Notes: a model not told the origin generated them from the sequence alone. 26,003 nucleotides of DNA from Euprymna scolopes (GCA_024364805.1 CM044495.1:94310747-94336749); one strand, 5' to 3'; counted from the first letter of the stretch, positions 10,891 to 21,206 are shown. Made by a program: numbers and translations.

Positions 10891-11654
10891 TTTAAAAATA
10901 TATATTACAGTGTATGTTGGGTATACCCGGGTTTCATCAACATGGCCATGTAGAATCGGCTGATAGTATGCGTATACGGCGAGTGAATAAAGCTGAACCA
11001 TATCAATCTCTAGTTTGCATTATTGGAACATTTAAGAATCTTAAGTTTTTAACTAATGTTCAAAATCCATGCAAATCGGAAATATTTGACTTTTCACAGA
11101 TGGAGTGCACTTTTATGCACCATACCTAAATGATTGAAAGTGATATTGGAAATTTCAATTTCATGAATTTCCCACACCATCAAAATATATGCAAAATATA
11201 ACAACACAAACTTAAATTCTGATGATTGCAATTGTGTCATTGATTTTTTTTAAAGACTTACAGTAGAAAAAGAATACAGGAAATACACAAGCAGAATTAC
11301 TCTTTACTAAAAATTACAATGTTCTAATTTGATTTTTGTTTTTAATAACTGCATTGATTAATTTAGTATGCTTATGACTTTATGGCCATTAGTGAAAGAT
11401 GTTTGGACTTATTTTGCTTTTAAACATAACTTAACATTGTGTAAATTATTCACGTTAACTCTTACTAATATTTAACAATATTTGATACTTACTTATATCT
11501 AACGAATTATTGTTTTTTTTGTCTTATGAGAAATTCGTTGAAAATCTATAGATGAAAAGTCATTTTACTATTTTCTTTTCTTATTTAGTTTAGAGATCCG
11601 GTGATTGCAATAAACTTGCAAAGTATCTTACTCTACTTTTGTTTCATTACTTCA

Positions 11655-11661
<7 letters not shown>
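10891..11661. other. Intergenic stretch, nothing recognised
   Basis: The short frame at 10914-11129 lacks any family feature. No repeat or RNA gene found. Confidence 0.45.

Positions 11662-11736
<75 letters not shown>
11662..11736. repeat. (TA)n microsatellite
   Basis: About 37 TA units, followed by purine-rich GAGAGAAAAAGAGGGAGAAG. Confidence 0.98.
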
Positions 11737-11740
<4 letters not shown>

Positions 11741-12035
11741 GAGAGAAAAAGAGGGAGAAGTAACGTATTGCAGTGAAGTCCTACGTATTACAGTACATTA
11801 CTGATATAATATATCAGCCGGTTGCATGTTATAAACTCAGAGAACATCTCCGGTGTAACTTTCGCTATGAAAACTGACCTCCAAAATGCTATCCTTATAT
11901 GTAGATCTTCGCTTCGATTGCAATTACTGTGACCGTTTCGTTGACCATTCTAAAAACAGAACAACTTTTGCACGCGATTTAAACAAAGATACCATAAAGG
12001 GGGCATACTTTTGGAGTTCAGTTTTCATACCTATA
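11737..12035. other. Intergenic stretch with one small palindrome
   Basis: Nothing coding recognised. CTGATATAATATATCAG (11801-11817 region) is a 7-bp inverted repeat with a 3-base loop. Confidence 0.4.
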
Positions 12036-12039
12036 CAAA

Positions 12040-12070
<31 letters not shown>

Positions 12071-12114
12071 GTGTGTGTGTGCGCGCGTGTGTGTGCGCGC
12101 GCATGTGTGTGTGA
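12040..12114. repeat. (CA)n-(TG)n palindromic microsatellite with CG steps
   Basis: About 15 CA units to 12070 switch at ACGT into GT units with embedded GCGCGC blocks (12080-12087, 12095-12102). The run is almost entirely alternating purine-pyrimidine, so it is a strong Z-DNA candidate. The CA/TG halves also form a cruciform-capable inverted repeat. Confidence 0.95.
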
Positions 12115-13114
12115 GTATTGCAAGATATGATTTCTTGAACTTATTTATTATTACTAATTGCATACCATTCTAAGGCCCTTGCGAAACCTTTCAGTTAAGT
12201 TTACTTGCTACTCTTTCTTAGGATTGAACTCTGATGCATATTAAACTCAAGATGACCTGCATATCTTTGGCAACGTCCTACTACTCTTGGCTACGTGTAT
12301 CTGATGCAGACAAATATAAAATATAAAATATAAGCTGCAGTATAGTCATGAATTCATTTATTGTTTCGGTAGAACTTAAAAATATTTACGATATAACTGA
12401 AGTTAATGGTTATTTATCAAAGTAACATAGACGCGAAAAATATGCAAACATACAGACAAAGCTTTTTCATGCTTTAATAATAAGAATAACATGTGAAAGA
12501 AAAAAGATGCTGGAAACGTTTCTCTTCTTAAGTTTTCTGTAAAAAATTCCTTCAGTAAAAAAAAAAAATTATCTGGGAAGATTAAAATACGTTCCCACAT
12601 TTAGGAACTTATAGACATTAGACGAATGTGTAATTCCACTGTATTTATTAAGTTGCAAACGCCGTACGCTTCCGGTTAGTCTTACGCAGTTATACTAAAG
12701 TAACACCCATCTCTTCTGTTTTTTTCAACGGAGAGGCTGTACAACGACATGTTAGGTTGGCACTTAGCATTTTGCATTTATACTTGACAGACTATTTATA
12801 ATTAGCTTAAGGGATCTGCCTTGCAATAAGGTGGCTATGAATAATATTATAATAAATATTAGTAACTTATTGTCCACAAACACATCATTTTCTGGGAATC
12901 ATCGGTGTAGAGGATCATTTCTTTGTTTGTCTCACGATTCAAAACCTCAGATTCAAGTCAGGATTTTAACTTTTGCCTGAACACGTAAGACCATGCAGCC
13001 AGCAAATAAATTACGTTGGAGGAAAAAACATTGAGATCTATTCATATCTATGCATCTATTGCATCTAGATCATCTCATTTCAGACGTATCCACTCTCGTC
13101 ACCAACAAAGCTAT
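12115..13114. other. Intergenic stretch, nothing recognised
   Basis: No gene or RNA identified. A TTAGGTTGGCA word at 12754 resembles some mariner ends, but no partner was found. Confidence 0.4.
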
Positions 13115-14010
13115 GATCCCGAGAATGTAAAGAGAGCATTTTAAAAGTGTACCGAATCGTTCCTCTACCATCACTGATGAGACCATTGACTGTCTCCTTC
13201 AAATTGCTGTAAACAATGGAAATCGATAAACTTCCAACTCTCAAAGAAATTAAGCAATAATCCGCCTGTTGTTTATTAGGAAAGCGCTCGGATCAGACTC
13301 TATTCAAGCTGAGATATTTAAAGTACGCGACAGGACCGTGACTGAAAAAATCCGCCCTCTTTTTCATCTTTTCTGACAAGAGGGAATACTTCCTAAAGAC
13401 TTCAAAGATGCCTCCATGATACATTCATACAAGCACAAAGGAAACTGATAGACATGCGATAACCGTTGAAAAATGTCCTTGCTCTCCACTGCAGGTAAAC
13501 TACTGGCCAAAGTATTGCTGAACAGCTTACAATTATCTGGGAAAAACCTCTTACCAGAGAGCCCATATGAATTTCACAAGAATCGCATTACTGCTGATAT
13601 GGTGTTTGCTGCCAAACAACCCCAACAGCTATGCAACGCAGTATAAACATATTCTCGGCAGTCTGTGACAACTTTGATCTCATAATCAATATTAAGAAGA
13701 CCAAGTTGATGCACCAACTCGCTCCAGGAAAGCCATATGTTGAATCTAACATTTACATCAACAGTCAAAGATTCTATGTAGTTAAGTTCACCTACCTTGG
13801 CATATGCTCTCCCGCAATGTAATCATTGACGATGTCAGCACCACACTCATCAAAGCTAATGTTGCCTTCGGCAGACTCCACGAAAATATATGGAATAGAA
13901 GATGAAAAAGATCAAGGTCTACAAGGGATCTTTACTTACCAACATACTCTATGGATGTGAGTCGTGGAGCATCTATCAACGGCGCGGTAGATTTAATTCC
14001 GAAACATTCG
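13115..14010 (+). pseudogene. LINE reverse transcriptase relic of a second family, core deleted
   Basis: Remains of a non-LTR retrotransposon unrelated to the 7-kb and 19-kb copies at the sequence level. In order: LPTLKEIKQA near 13229; ALGSDSIQAEIFKV near 13283 (the GKAPGxDxIPAEIxK segment before RT); ILPKDFKDASMIHSYKHKGN near 13387; STAGKLLAKVLLNSLQ near 13490; LLPESPYEFHKNRITADMVF near 13550. The text then jumps, at about 13617-13630, to SINIFSAVCDNFDLIINIKK and TKLMHQLAPGKPYVESNI (frame 13631-13822), which lie after YADD in this family. The RT centre, including motifs A and YADD, is therefore deleted. The tail ILYGCESWSIYQR is recognisable near 13947-13980. Many stops and slips. I do not assign a clade. 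Confidence 0.8.
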
Positions 14011-14438
14011 CATTGGATGCGATTTTTTCTAAAAAAGACAACTCTATCTGCTGAACTTAACATACATTTACGATAGAGGTAACAGTAGATGACGCACCAT
14101 GATAAAAGTCACCAACAACACAAAATAGAGAACTCTGCACCTATATCTAACCCATTAATCAAATACAAATACAATATAATGTTCTGTTCCTTTATATTTA
14201 TGGGCCTTCATACACTAAACCCTACTTTTCTTGGTTGTTATTTGTCATCAACTGATGATTGCCAATGATGGTGAGCGAAACAGAATCAACTCGTTGGGAA
14301 ACTGGAATAAACTATTAACGGCTCTTTTTCCTCGATTAAAAAGAAAACACAAATATGAAAATGTTGTTGTTAGAGAAATGCACTGTTTATTTGTTCTAAC
14401 AAGTTTTGCCGCAGAGAGTGGAGAGAATTATAAACATA
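14011..14438. other. Intergenic stretch, nothing recognised
   Basis: The 71-codon frame at 14231-14446 has no family feature and is probably chance. Confidence 0.4.
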
Positions 14439-14515
14439 TGAGGTAATTTAATTGTATTTCATATGTAGATTCTCCCGAATCTTATCTAAACTTTTGTGGT
14501 CGTATATGTGCAAAT
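14439..14515 (+). repeat. 80-bp block, left copy, flanking the Helitron-like element
   Basis: Begins TGAGGTAATTTAATTGTATT and contains CCGAATCTTATC and CTTTTGTGG. It matches 15437-15518 in the same orientation at roughly 85-90%, with one 5-bp length difference (an extra GTATT). It is followed by a (CA)n(TA)n tract. Confidence 0.95.
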
Positions 14516-14526
14516 AAAAAACAAAC

Positions 14527-14530
<4 letters not shown>

Positions 14531-14620
<90 letters not shown>
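14531..14620. repeat. (CA)n(TA)n compound microsatellite
   Basis: About 29 CA units (14531-14588), then 16 TA units (14589-14620), directly abutting the CTAG end of the Helitron-like element. Confidence 0.98.
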
Positions 14621-14621
<1 letters not shown>

Positions 14622-14624
14622 TAG

Positions 14625-14659
14625 CAGTACAGCCCGACTTTTCTCGGGCTTATGTACTG
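14625..14659. repeat. Helitron 3' terminal hairpin
   Basis: The arms AGCCCGA (14631-14637) and TCGGGCT (14644-14650) pair perfectly around a 6-base loop. Outside them CAGTAC (14625-14630) pairs with GTACTG (14654-14659) past a 3-base bulge, giving 13 base pairs in all. CTAG lies at 14621-14624. Confidence 0.9.
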
Positions 14660-14701
14660 TTCATACTATGTCTGTAAATATATATTAAAACGTTTGACTC
14701 A

Positions 14702-15350
14702 TGTCCAGGTAACCTGCATCTAAAATTTCAAGTGTTTAAACCCAAAATTGGCGAAGGAGTTTGGCAGAGTCTGCAAAGGCCAACTCTGTAAACTTTGACC
14801 TCTTGGCAACTAAATTTTCGCCCAAAACTTATTAAAAAGCTTGCTGCATGTCTGAATGACCTTTATGTAAAATTTCAAAGTTTAGACCCAAAATTGACTG
14901 AATAGTTTGCTAGACACTGCAAAGGTCAAATCCTTTGAACTTTAACCCTATGGCAACCAAATTCTCGGCCAAAAAGTTTGCCCCATGTCTGCATACACTA
15001 TATGTAACATTTCAAAGGTTTAAACCAAAAATTTAGTGAGTAATTTGGTTGAGACCACAGAGGACAAATGTTTTTTTTAACTAATTTTGACCACTTAACA
15101 TTTATTGTTTTGAGCTCAAATCAAATTAAAAAGTTTAATCCATGTCCAAGTAATCTACATCGAAAATTTCACGTGCTTAGACCCAAGTGGAGTTTGGTAC
15201 AGTTTTCAAAGGTCAAATCGTTGAACTTTGACCCCTTGACAGCCAAAAGTCTGGCCGAAAACCGATTAAAAAGATTTTCCCTAATCTCAATATCTCTTAT
15301 GTCAAATCTTGAGTCTGCAAACTGAACATTGACTGAGTAGTTTGGTAGAG
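14702..15350 (-). repeat. Tandem units of about 145 bp inside the Helitron-like element
   Basis: Units start near 14702, 14849, 14986, 15143 and 15284 (the last partial), with lengths 147, 137, 157 and 141. Shared words on the plus strand are TTTAGACCCAAAATTGACT, TGCAAAGGTCAAAT, GAACTTTGACCCCTTGGCAA and ATTAAAAAGTTT. The units are diverged (visibly 70-80%), so the array is old or has not been homogenised. Confidence 0.92.
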
Positions 15351-15389
15351 AAATGTACACACGCAGATACATACAGACAGACAACTTCA

Positions 15390-15391
<2 letters not shown>

Positions 15392-15432
<41 letters not shown>
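15392..15432. repeat. (TA)n microsatellite at the Helitron 5' edge
   Basis: About 20 TA units between the element and the right copy of the 80-bp block. Confidence 0.97.
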
Positions 15433-15435
<3 letters not shown>

Positions 15436-15436
15436 G

Positions 15437-15518
15437 TGAGGTCATTTAATTGTATTGTATTTTATATGTAGATTTTGCCGAATCTTATCCAACCTTTTGT
15501 GGTGATATATATGCAGAT
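15437..15518 (+). repeat. 80-bp block, right copy
   Basis: Direct repeat of 14439-14515. Like the left copy, it is followed by CA-rich then TA-rich DNA (ACACAAACTCATTC, then TA at 15551-15577), so the copies share a longer plan than the 80 bp alone. Confidence 0.95.
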
Positions 15519-17149
15519 ACACAAACTCATTCCCATACACACATGAACCCCCATATATATATATAATATATATATATGTATTAAGAGAGAGATAGTTTGA
15601 GAGGAATCAGACGTAGCATATGTCAGGAAAGTAAAGTAGACTCTTCTAAAAATAGGAAAAAGTATACGTACAACGACATTCTCAGTATTAATAAAAATAC
15701 TTTCATGAAAAAAGAGAGAAAAGAAGACGATTACCAACAGTCTTTTTTTAAAACGAGCAAACTATACAAAATCAGAAGAAATTACCCCCGAGACCATATA
15801 TTACAGATGTGGAAATTTATATTTTGGAAGAATACTGCTATTTTTAGAATAAAACTGTTCAAAATTGAAGCAAGCTTTGTTATAAAGGGTCACACTGTAG
15901 AAGCAAACGCAAAACTAAAATCACAAATAATATCGGCACTAATATATTAGCCGCATTCAACAATTAAAAAAATAATAATAAAATAAAAAAATCAACTGTA
16001 CCACATTCAGTACACACTACTCCTCCACAACGGACAACATAGACAATTAAAATAAAATAATAATAATAAATAGGCGAATCGAATAATTTAACAGATTTAC
16101 TATAAATACACTTAAGCACCGACAACAACAACAACAACAACAGCAACAACAACAACAAAAACAATAAAACACTCCAATCGAAATATGCCATCGAAACAAA
16201 AAGATTGCCCGACGAATAGAACAATTACCCGTAAAATCGAAAGAAAAAAAATGAAAACTCAGTCGTGTTCAACCAGACACATTTATATAACGACTTGCTA
16301 CCGAATTAAACAAATAGGTAATAGTTAAAATATCTAATAAAACCGTGAACTTAAAGTTGAAAACTGGGTGCGATTTTTCAAATATATACGCGAAAGAAAC
16401 TTAACAAACTGACTTTGTAGAAAACGCTCAAGTCTTCACGCACTGTGATTAGCAATAAATGACTTTTATAGGCGAATTGTATTTACTAGTAAATTTGAAT
16501 GCTGCTATTAAAATGAAAAAAAACAAACATTTTTTATGAAGAATTTCTGGAATTTACTTGGGTTTTAAACTTTGGAATTCATCAGTTAACATTTTTAACT
16601 AGAAACTCGGTAAGTTGTAGAAAGTTAAAGAAAAATTAAAAGTACCGTACGAAATCCCTTCGATATGAAACTATGAAAAACAACCAAAGACTTATGAAAT
16701 GAACTGCATACGGCAAATTAAGAATCACACTGCAAAGAATAAAGTGTGTACTGCGAACCAACATTGCAAAATAACGATTAGAAGTGAGAAGAAAATAAGA
16801 ACGTTACAGAGTTTCATCAGCAGAAAGTTATGTTTAAACGCCAACAAAACGAGGTTGAAGTGTTTAGGAAAAAGAAACAATGTCTACCCGAGTTGACAAA
16901 TACGAAGATGATCCGATTATATTCACTTTTTTTACATTTCAGTTTCTTTGTATAAACGTAGAAATACCAAATTAACTGACCTTGCGCAACAGAATGTAGA
17001 TATCATTCAGAAACTGGATGATATTACTAAAAAAACGCCAAACTGAAATCAAATTGCATAGCATTGACGATATGATATCATACAAAGCGCAAAACACTCA
17101 TAAATGCCAATCGAAACCAATTAAATAAATTAACACTAGCAATACATGA
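15519..17149. other. AT-rich stretch with simple repeats, no supported gene
   Basis: A 117-codon basic open frame at 15597-15950 has no ATG-type start support (it opens on an alternative codon), no family motif and a lysine-rich composition. An ORF of this length is expected by chance at this AT content over 26 kb. (CAA)n with a CAG interruption lies at 16122-16163. The upstream LTR of the gypsy fossil may begin in this stretch, but I cannot place its edge. Confidence 0.45.
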
Positions 17150-17154
17150 TTGTG

Positions 17155-17232
17155 ATGTCTGCGCGAGTATAAATAGAACCCACTCGGTTGAGGTGGAACT
17201 CTTAAATGTACGACAACCTGGCGACGAGAATG
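17155..17232 (+). promoter_or_regulatory. LTR-like core promoter and primer-binding region of the gypsy fossil
   Basis: GAGTATAAATAGAACCCACT gives a TATA box, then about 45 bp on comes ACGACAACCTGGCGACGAGA, the typical junction of LTR end and primer site in this family. No second LTR copy was found in the window to confirm it. Confidence 0.5.
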
Positions 17233-18295
17233 TAACTATTGATTAAAATTTAACAGCAAAAAATTACTTGAATTCAACAATAATTTCGTAAAATTTTGAA
17301 TTAATAGAAAAATACTCAAATTAAACAGCAAAGGTAAAACTTCTGAAAGGAATTTTCCGAAAGAAATGGCTCTTTCGATGCCAATAATAAAGCTCCTAGA
17401 CTGAGATAACTCCAAGAGCATCTACTGAGAGAATGGAGTGAATATACCGAAGACGCCTTTACAGCGTTTTATATTACATATGATTAGGGCTATGACAACA
17501 GCATATTCTTTTCATTGTTTTTAATCTCGATTATATATCTGACACAGTTTGACACAATTAATCAACGGAAAACCACATCGCTCTACATAAAAACATATGA
17601 GATATCAAAGCTGAGAATCCAAATAAGGAAAAGTATATGCTCTTGTCATAGACCTACATATGATAAATGAAACTACCATTCTTTCGATTTTAAGAGGGAA
17701 GGAAACTGAAATATATCCTCAAAAAATTAACACCAGAGATACGACCAAGTTGAGTCTACGTATAAAACAACAAAAATAGCACTGGATAAATATTTCATCC
17801 GGAAAACAAACCAAATCTTTGAAAGACATAAATCCATGATGCTTAGTTAAGGAAACGGGAAGTTAACAGACGACTGCGTTACCCATCTACGTACAAGGAG
17901 TAAAATGCAACGTTTGCGAATATAACCGGGACAATTAGTAGAAAATGCACATTAAACAAATTACGCTGTGTTTATTTTAAAGAAACTGATTTAATACACT
18001 CCAAAAAGCACTCATATTTTAATGCACTGAAACACAAGCTAAGCAAATAGAAGAGAATAAAAAAGCACTGAGAGATCAACAAGATTACAACACATTAAAG
18101 CAACATTGACAAGGAGATAACCGTTGATATAGGAAACAATCCATTGACAGCAATTCATTGACACAGTTAAAAATGCTACAAATTTAATGGCTATGACTAC
18201 ATACATGGTCAAAATAATATGCTCAGTCTTGGAAAAGTGTTACCACTATGGAGTAATAAATCACCTCGACAAAACATGCTTAAAAATGAACGCCG

Positions 18296-18326
18296 CTATT
18301 CCAGTTTCTAAGTGAAACTGGAATAG
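18296..18326 (+). repeat. Perfect 13-bp hairpin beside the gag zinc-knuckle remnant
   Basis: CTATTCCAGTTTC (18296-18308) and GAAACTGGAATAG (18314-18326) are exact inverted copies around a 5-base loop. It lies about 15 bp after the zinc-knuckle segment, near where gag passes to protease in these elements. Confidence 0.9.
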
Positions 18327-18383
18327 GGCAGACCAACTCCCTAGATGAGTTCATAATTAAAGGATACTCTAACAACATCTAAA

Positions 18384-19440
18384 TCTGACTCCCAAGATCG
18401 CCATGGGCATGGGTTATGGTCCTACATTAAAGATGACTTCCCGTGTGGCAGGGATATCTCCAGAAAAGACTAATTTACCTTATATGTGCTTCCGGGTTGA
18501 ACTTGCTTACACCACCGCATTTATATTTGCCCTCTATCGCCCCCACAACAGCGGTGTTACTATCTTTAAGAGTATATCTGAGAAAATTGGCCACATCCTG
18601 TCTGCTCATCCCTCGGCTACCATTCATATTTGCGGTGACTTCAATGTCCATAACGTGGAATGGCTGACCCACTCAAATAAGACAGATGATGAGGGGAGGT
18701 TCTGTCATGATTTTGCCATTGCCTAATGACCTCACTCAGATTGTTCGCGAGCCCACCCGTGTGCTCGATACTACCGGTCAGTTCGCAAGATTTTTAGGCC
18801 CTTTTCTCTCAACTTCCCCTGAGCTATGTTCATGTTCCGTTCTATCTCCTCTGGGATCCTCCGATCACTCCTTTGTCTCAGTAAAGATAAAAATGAAATG
18901 TAATGAGTCTTCAGACGTACCTCTCCACAGTACTGTATACCGATACTCCATGGCTGACTGGGATAGCCTCCATAAATTCATATCTGATATACCTCTCCAT
19001 TCCATGTTTAAAGAGGATGTGTCCTCTACAGTATCAGACCTGATTGAATGGTTAATTGTAGGCATAGACCGATTCATACCATCCAAAAAAATTCCAACAA
19101 AAACCTAACAGCCAGCCATGGTTCTCTCCAGAATGTGCTGCTGCCATCGCGCACAGAAATCACTTTTTCCATAGCTACCAACGTAATACATGCACTGAGA
19201 CTAAAGCTGCTTTCAGGACCGCCAGCAACCACTGTAAAAGAGTAATAAAAATGCGAGAGAGCTATATGCTCAATCCGTTAAATTCAAAGTAGCAGCAGCG
19301 GCTTGGTTTCCACCAGTTTTGGAAAATAGCAAATAGGATCCTGAACAGACGTGCGTTCTATCCCAACCATTATCAATGGACCAGAGGTCATCTCGTCAGC
19401 TTCAGACAAGGCCAAACTATTTATCAAGAACTTTGGAGCA
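18384..19440 (+). pseudogene. LINE APE-type endonuclease and linker, broken
   Basis: The endonuclease nicks target DNA to prime reverse transcription. The frame 18403-18726 carries NLPYMCFRVELAYTTAFIFA, FALYRPHNS and the catalytic-type IHICGDFNVHNVEWLTHSNK (Asp-Phe-Asn, then His...Trp). After a slip near 18720 the frame 18686-19108 reads NDLTQIVREPTRVLDTTGQF, PELCSCSVLSPLGSSDHSFV, with the terminal SDH motif near 18858-18867. A linker follows with PWFSPECAAAIAHRNHFFHS (19121 on, another frame) and ESYAQSVKFK near 19260. The N-terminal third of the endonuclease is missing through 5' truncation. Confidence 0.85.
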
Positions 19441-19488
19441 AATTCTACCCCATGCGACGAAGGCCATCAACTCCCCGTATTTCCTCAT

Positions 19489-19561
19489 GCTAGGTAACAC
19501 ACTAAGGTAACATACAACTATCTGTGCTAGGTAACACACAAGGTAACATAGAAATATCTGT
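19489..19561. repeat. Local tandem duplication, 37 and 36 bp
   Basis: GCTAGGTAACACAC...TATCTGT occurs at 19489-19525 and again at 19526-19561 with a few differences. It lies inside the LINE, just before the RT. Confidence 0.92.
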
Positions 19562-19720
19562 GCGTGAAGTCGCCAAGCTAACCAAGAACCTTGATTCCAG
19601 TAAAGCAACTGGCCTTGACGGTATTCCAATCATAGTGTTAAAAAAGCTTCAACCAGAACTGCTTTCCAACACCCTGGAAAACCTCATCAATATGCCCTAT
19701 ATTTAAAAATTCAGGTGATA

Positions 19721-19725
<5 letters not shown>

Positions 19726-19774
<49 letters not shown>
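19726..19774 (+). repeat. (CT)n microsatellite inside the LINE RT frame
   Basis: About 24 CT units replace the few residues normally found between GDKS and YRPISLL. Translated, they give an LSLSLS run. Confidence 0.97.
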
Positions 19775-19778
<4 letters not shown>

Positions 19779-21206
19779 ACAGACCAATAAGTCTCCTGTG
19801 TGTCATGAGTAAGTTGCTGGAATCCATATTAAATAGAGAAGTAGTTAACCACCTCAGCAGAAATAACTTTCTTAGTGACACACAATATGGTTTCCGTTCT
19901 GCTAGATCTACAGAAGATGTGCTAACGGTTATATTTCATAGGATTAGTGAATCTCTTGACGAAGACTTCCTTTCTAGGGCAATTGCTCTTGACATATAAA
20001 AGGCCTTCGATAAGGTATGGCATAAAGGCCTACTTTACAAGATTTCCAGCTACGGTATAACTGGAAATGTTTTCTCAATCATTAAATCATTTCTCTCTGA
20101 TAGGCTCATAAGAGTAGTGGTTGATGGACAGAAATAGTGGCCCACAGTATTAATGCTGGAGTCCCTCAGGGGTCAATCCTAATCCCAACTCTCTTCCTGA
20201 TCTATATCAATGATCTCACAAAACACATACTTAAATCATTCGTTGACATCTATGCTGATGACACGATCATCTATGGCAACACATCAAAGGCCGTAAATGA
20301 CAATGTTCTCTCTGATTCTCTCTCCTCTGATTTTGAGCGCGTAGTACAGTGGGGGAAGAGGTGGCTGGTTACCTTTAATGCATCTAAAACCAAACTTCTA
20401 TCTTTACATCATCAACGCTCTGATCCCCATCTGACATCAATTGAAATGGATGGCTCTCGTCTAGGGGAGGCCCCATGTTTTGATAAGCTTCTGGGTTTGA
20501 CCTTCACTCCTGATCTTAAATGGAACACATCAAGTCTGTGGCAAAGGTCGCTGAGAAAATGGTGGGAGCCTTCTACCGCTCCAGAAGATATCTCACTAAT
20601 GATGCAATTCTCTTTCTATATAAAAGCCAAGTACGTCCCAGGATGGAATACTGCTGCCACATCTGGACAGGAACTGCTAAAAACAGCCTATCCTGCCTTG
20701 ACAGAGGACGAAATAGACTTCGTGGCTTAGTGGGGAATGCCCTTTTCTCTTCCCTGCAACCTCTCTCCCACAGAAGTGACGTTGCGAGCCTATCTTTGTT
20801 TTATCGTTGTTTCCATGGCAAGTGCTCGTCTGAGCTCCATCCTCTGCCCCCCCGCGAATCTTTCACAAAAAAACACCCGTCTAGCTGAAACCAATGTTAA
20901 TAATTTCCCCACTCTTTATCTGTGCCTAAATCAAAACGTAGATTTCATGAACAAAGCTTCTTTCTTAGAACTGCACACTTGTGGAACTCTTGGCCGCTTG
21001 CCTGTTTCCCTCCTGACTTCAACTTGGATGTCTTCAAGTTCAACATAAACACATTCCTGATTAATCGCCCCCTTAAGTAATGACCCTTTACCAAATCTCC
21101 AATACTATTACTATGATACTATCCCACTGATTACTGTACACACAATAACCCTTATCCCCGAGTGGCTTCTGGGCCTTGATAAGTGGTGACCTCCATCTAA
21201 AAAAAA

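Larger units (their letters stand above)
14621..15391 (-). mobile_element. Non-autonomous Helitron-like element with internal tandem units
   Basis: On the minus strand the 3' end is a GC-rich hairpin followed by six bases and CTAG, abutting TA sequence. This is the Helitron 3' signature (hairpin, short spacer, CTRR, insertion next to A/T). The 5' side, on the minus strand, starts inside (TA)n as TATAAGTGAAGTTGTCTGTC followed by TGTATGT-type repeats. No coding sequence (RepHel) is present, so it depends on enzymes from elsewhere. The body is about 4.5 diverged units of about 145 bp. This plan (tandem core units, CTGT-like simple repeat, terminal hairpin) recalls the mollusc pearl/CvA elements and the non-autonomous HINE group of Helentrons. 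That link is inference. Confidence 0.75.
19441..21080 (+). pseudogene. LINE reverse transcriptase, broken, with a CT expansion
   Basis: Upstream RT segment: NLDSSKATGLDGIPIIVLKK (19590 on). A (CT)n tract then lies exactly between GDKS and QYRPISLLCVMSKLLES. NNFLSDTQYGFRSARSTEDV and SRAIALDI, stop, KAFDKVWHKGL follow (motif A; TAA near 19997-19999). Frame 20137-20730 holds INAGVPQGSILIPTLFLIYI and IYADDTIIYG with YADD at 20251-20262. A slip near 20515 moves to frame 20520-20888 (RPRMEYCCHIWTGTA; LQPLSHRSDVASLSLFY). The terminal SFFLRTAHLWNS-like and FNLDVFKFNINTFL pieces end at TAA 21078-21080. About six breaks are visible. Same broad family as the copy at 6880. Confidence 0.88.
18384..21206 (+). 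mobile_element. LINE (Jockey/CR1-type), 5'-truncated, inserted in the gypsy fossil
   Basis: It begins inside the APE endonuclease domain and runs through the RT to an untranslated 3' end and A-rich tail at 21199-21206. The RT resembles the 6880-8103 copy (GVPQGSIL, IYADDT, MEYCCHIW, LQPLSHR.DVASL.LFY), but it is a different, more decayed copy. Gypsy-type sequence on both sides shows that it landed in that element. A clear target duplication was not found. The only shared word at the two edges is CATCTAAA (18376, 21194), which is too weak to rely on. Confidence 0.85.

Noticed and set aside
12750-12770. TTAGGTTGGCA as the right end of the mariner fragment at 10.45 kb
   Set aside because: It does not match the inverted form of the putative left end and is too short.
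15597-15950. 117-codon lysine-rich open frame
   Set aside because: No family motif and no normal start. A frame of this length is expected roughly once by chance in 26 kb at this AT content.
18376-21201. CATCTAAA at both edges of the 18.4-21.2 kb LINE as a target duplication
   Set aside because: Only 8 bp, overlapping the A-rich tail and not exactly at the inferred 5' edge. Not reliable.
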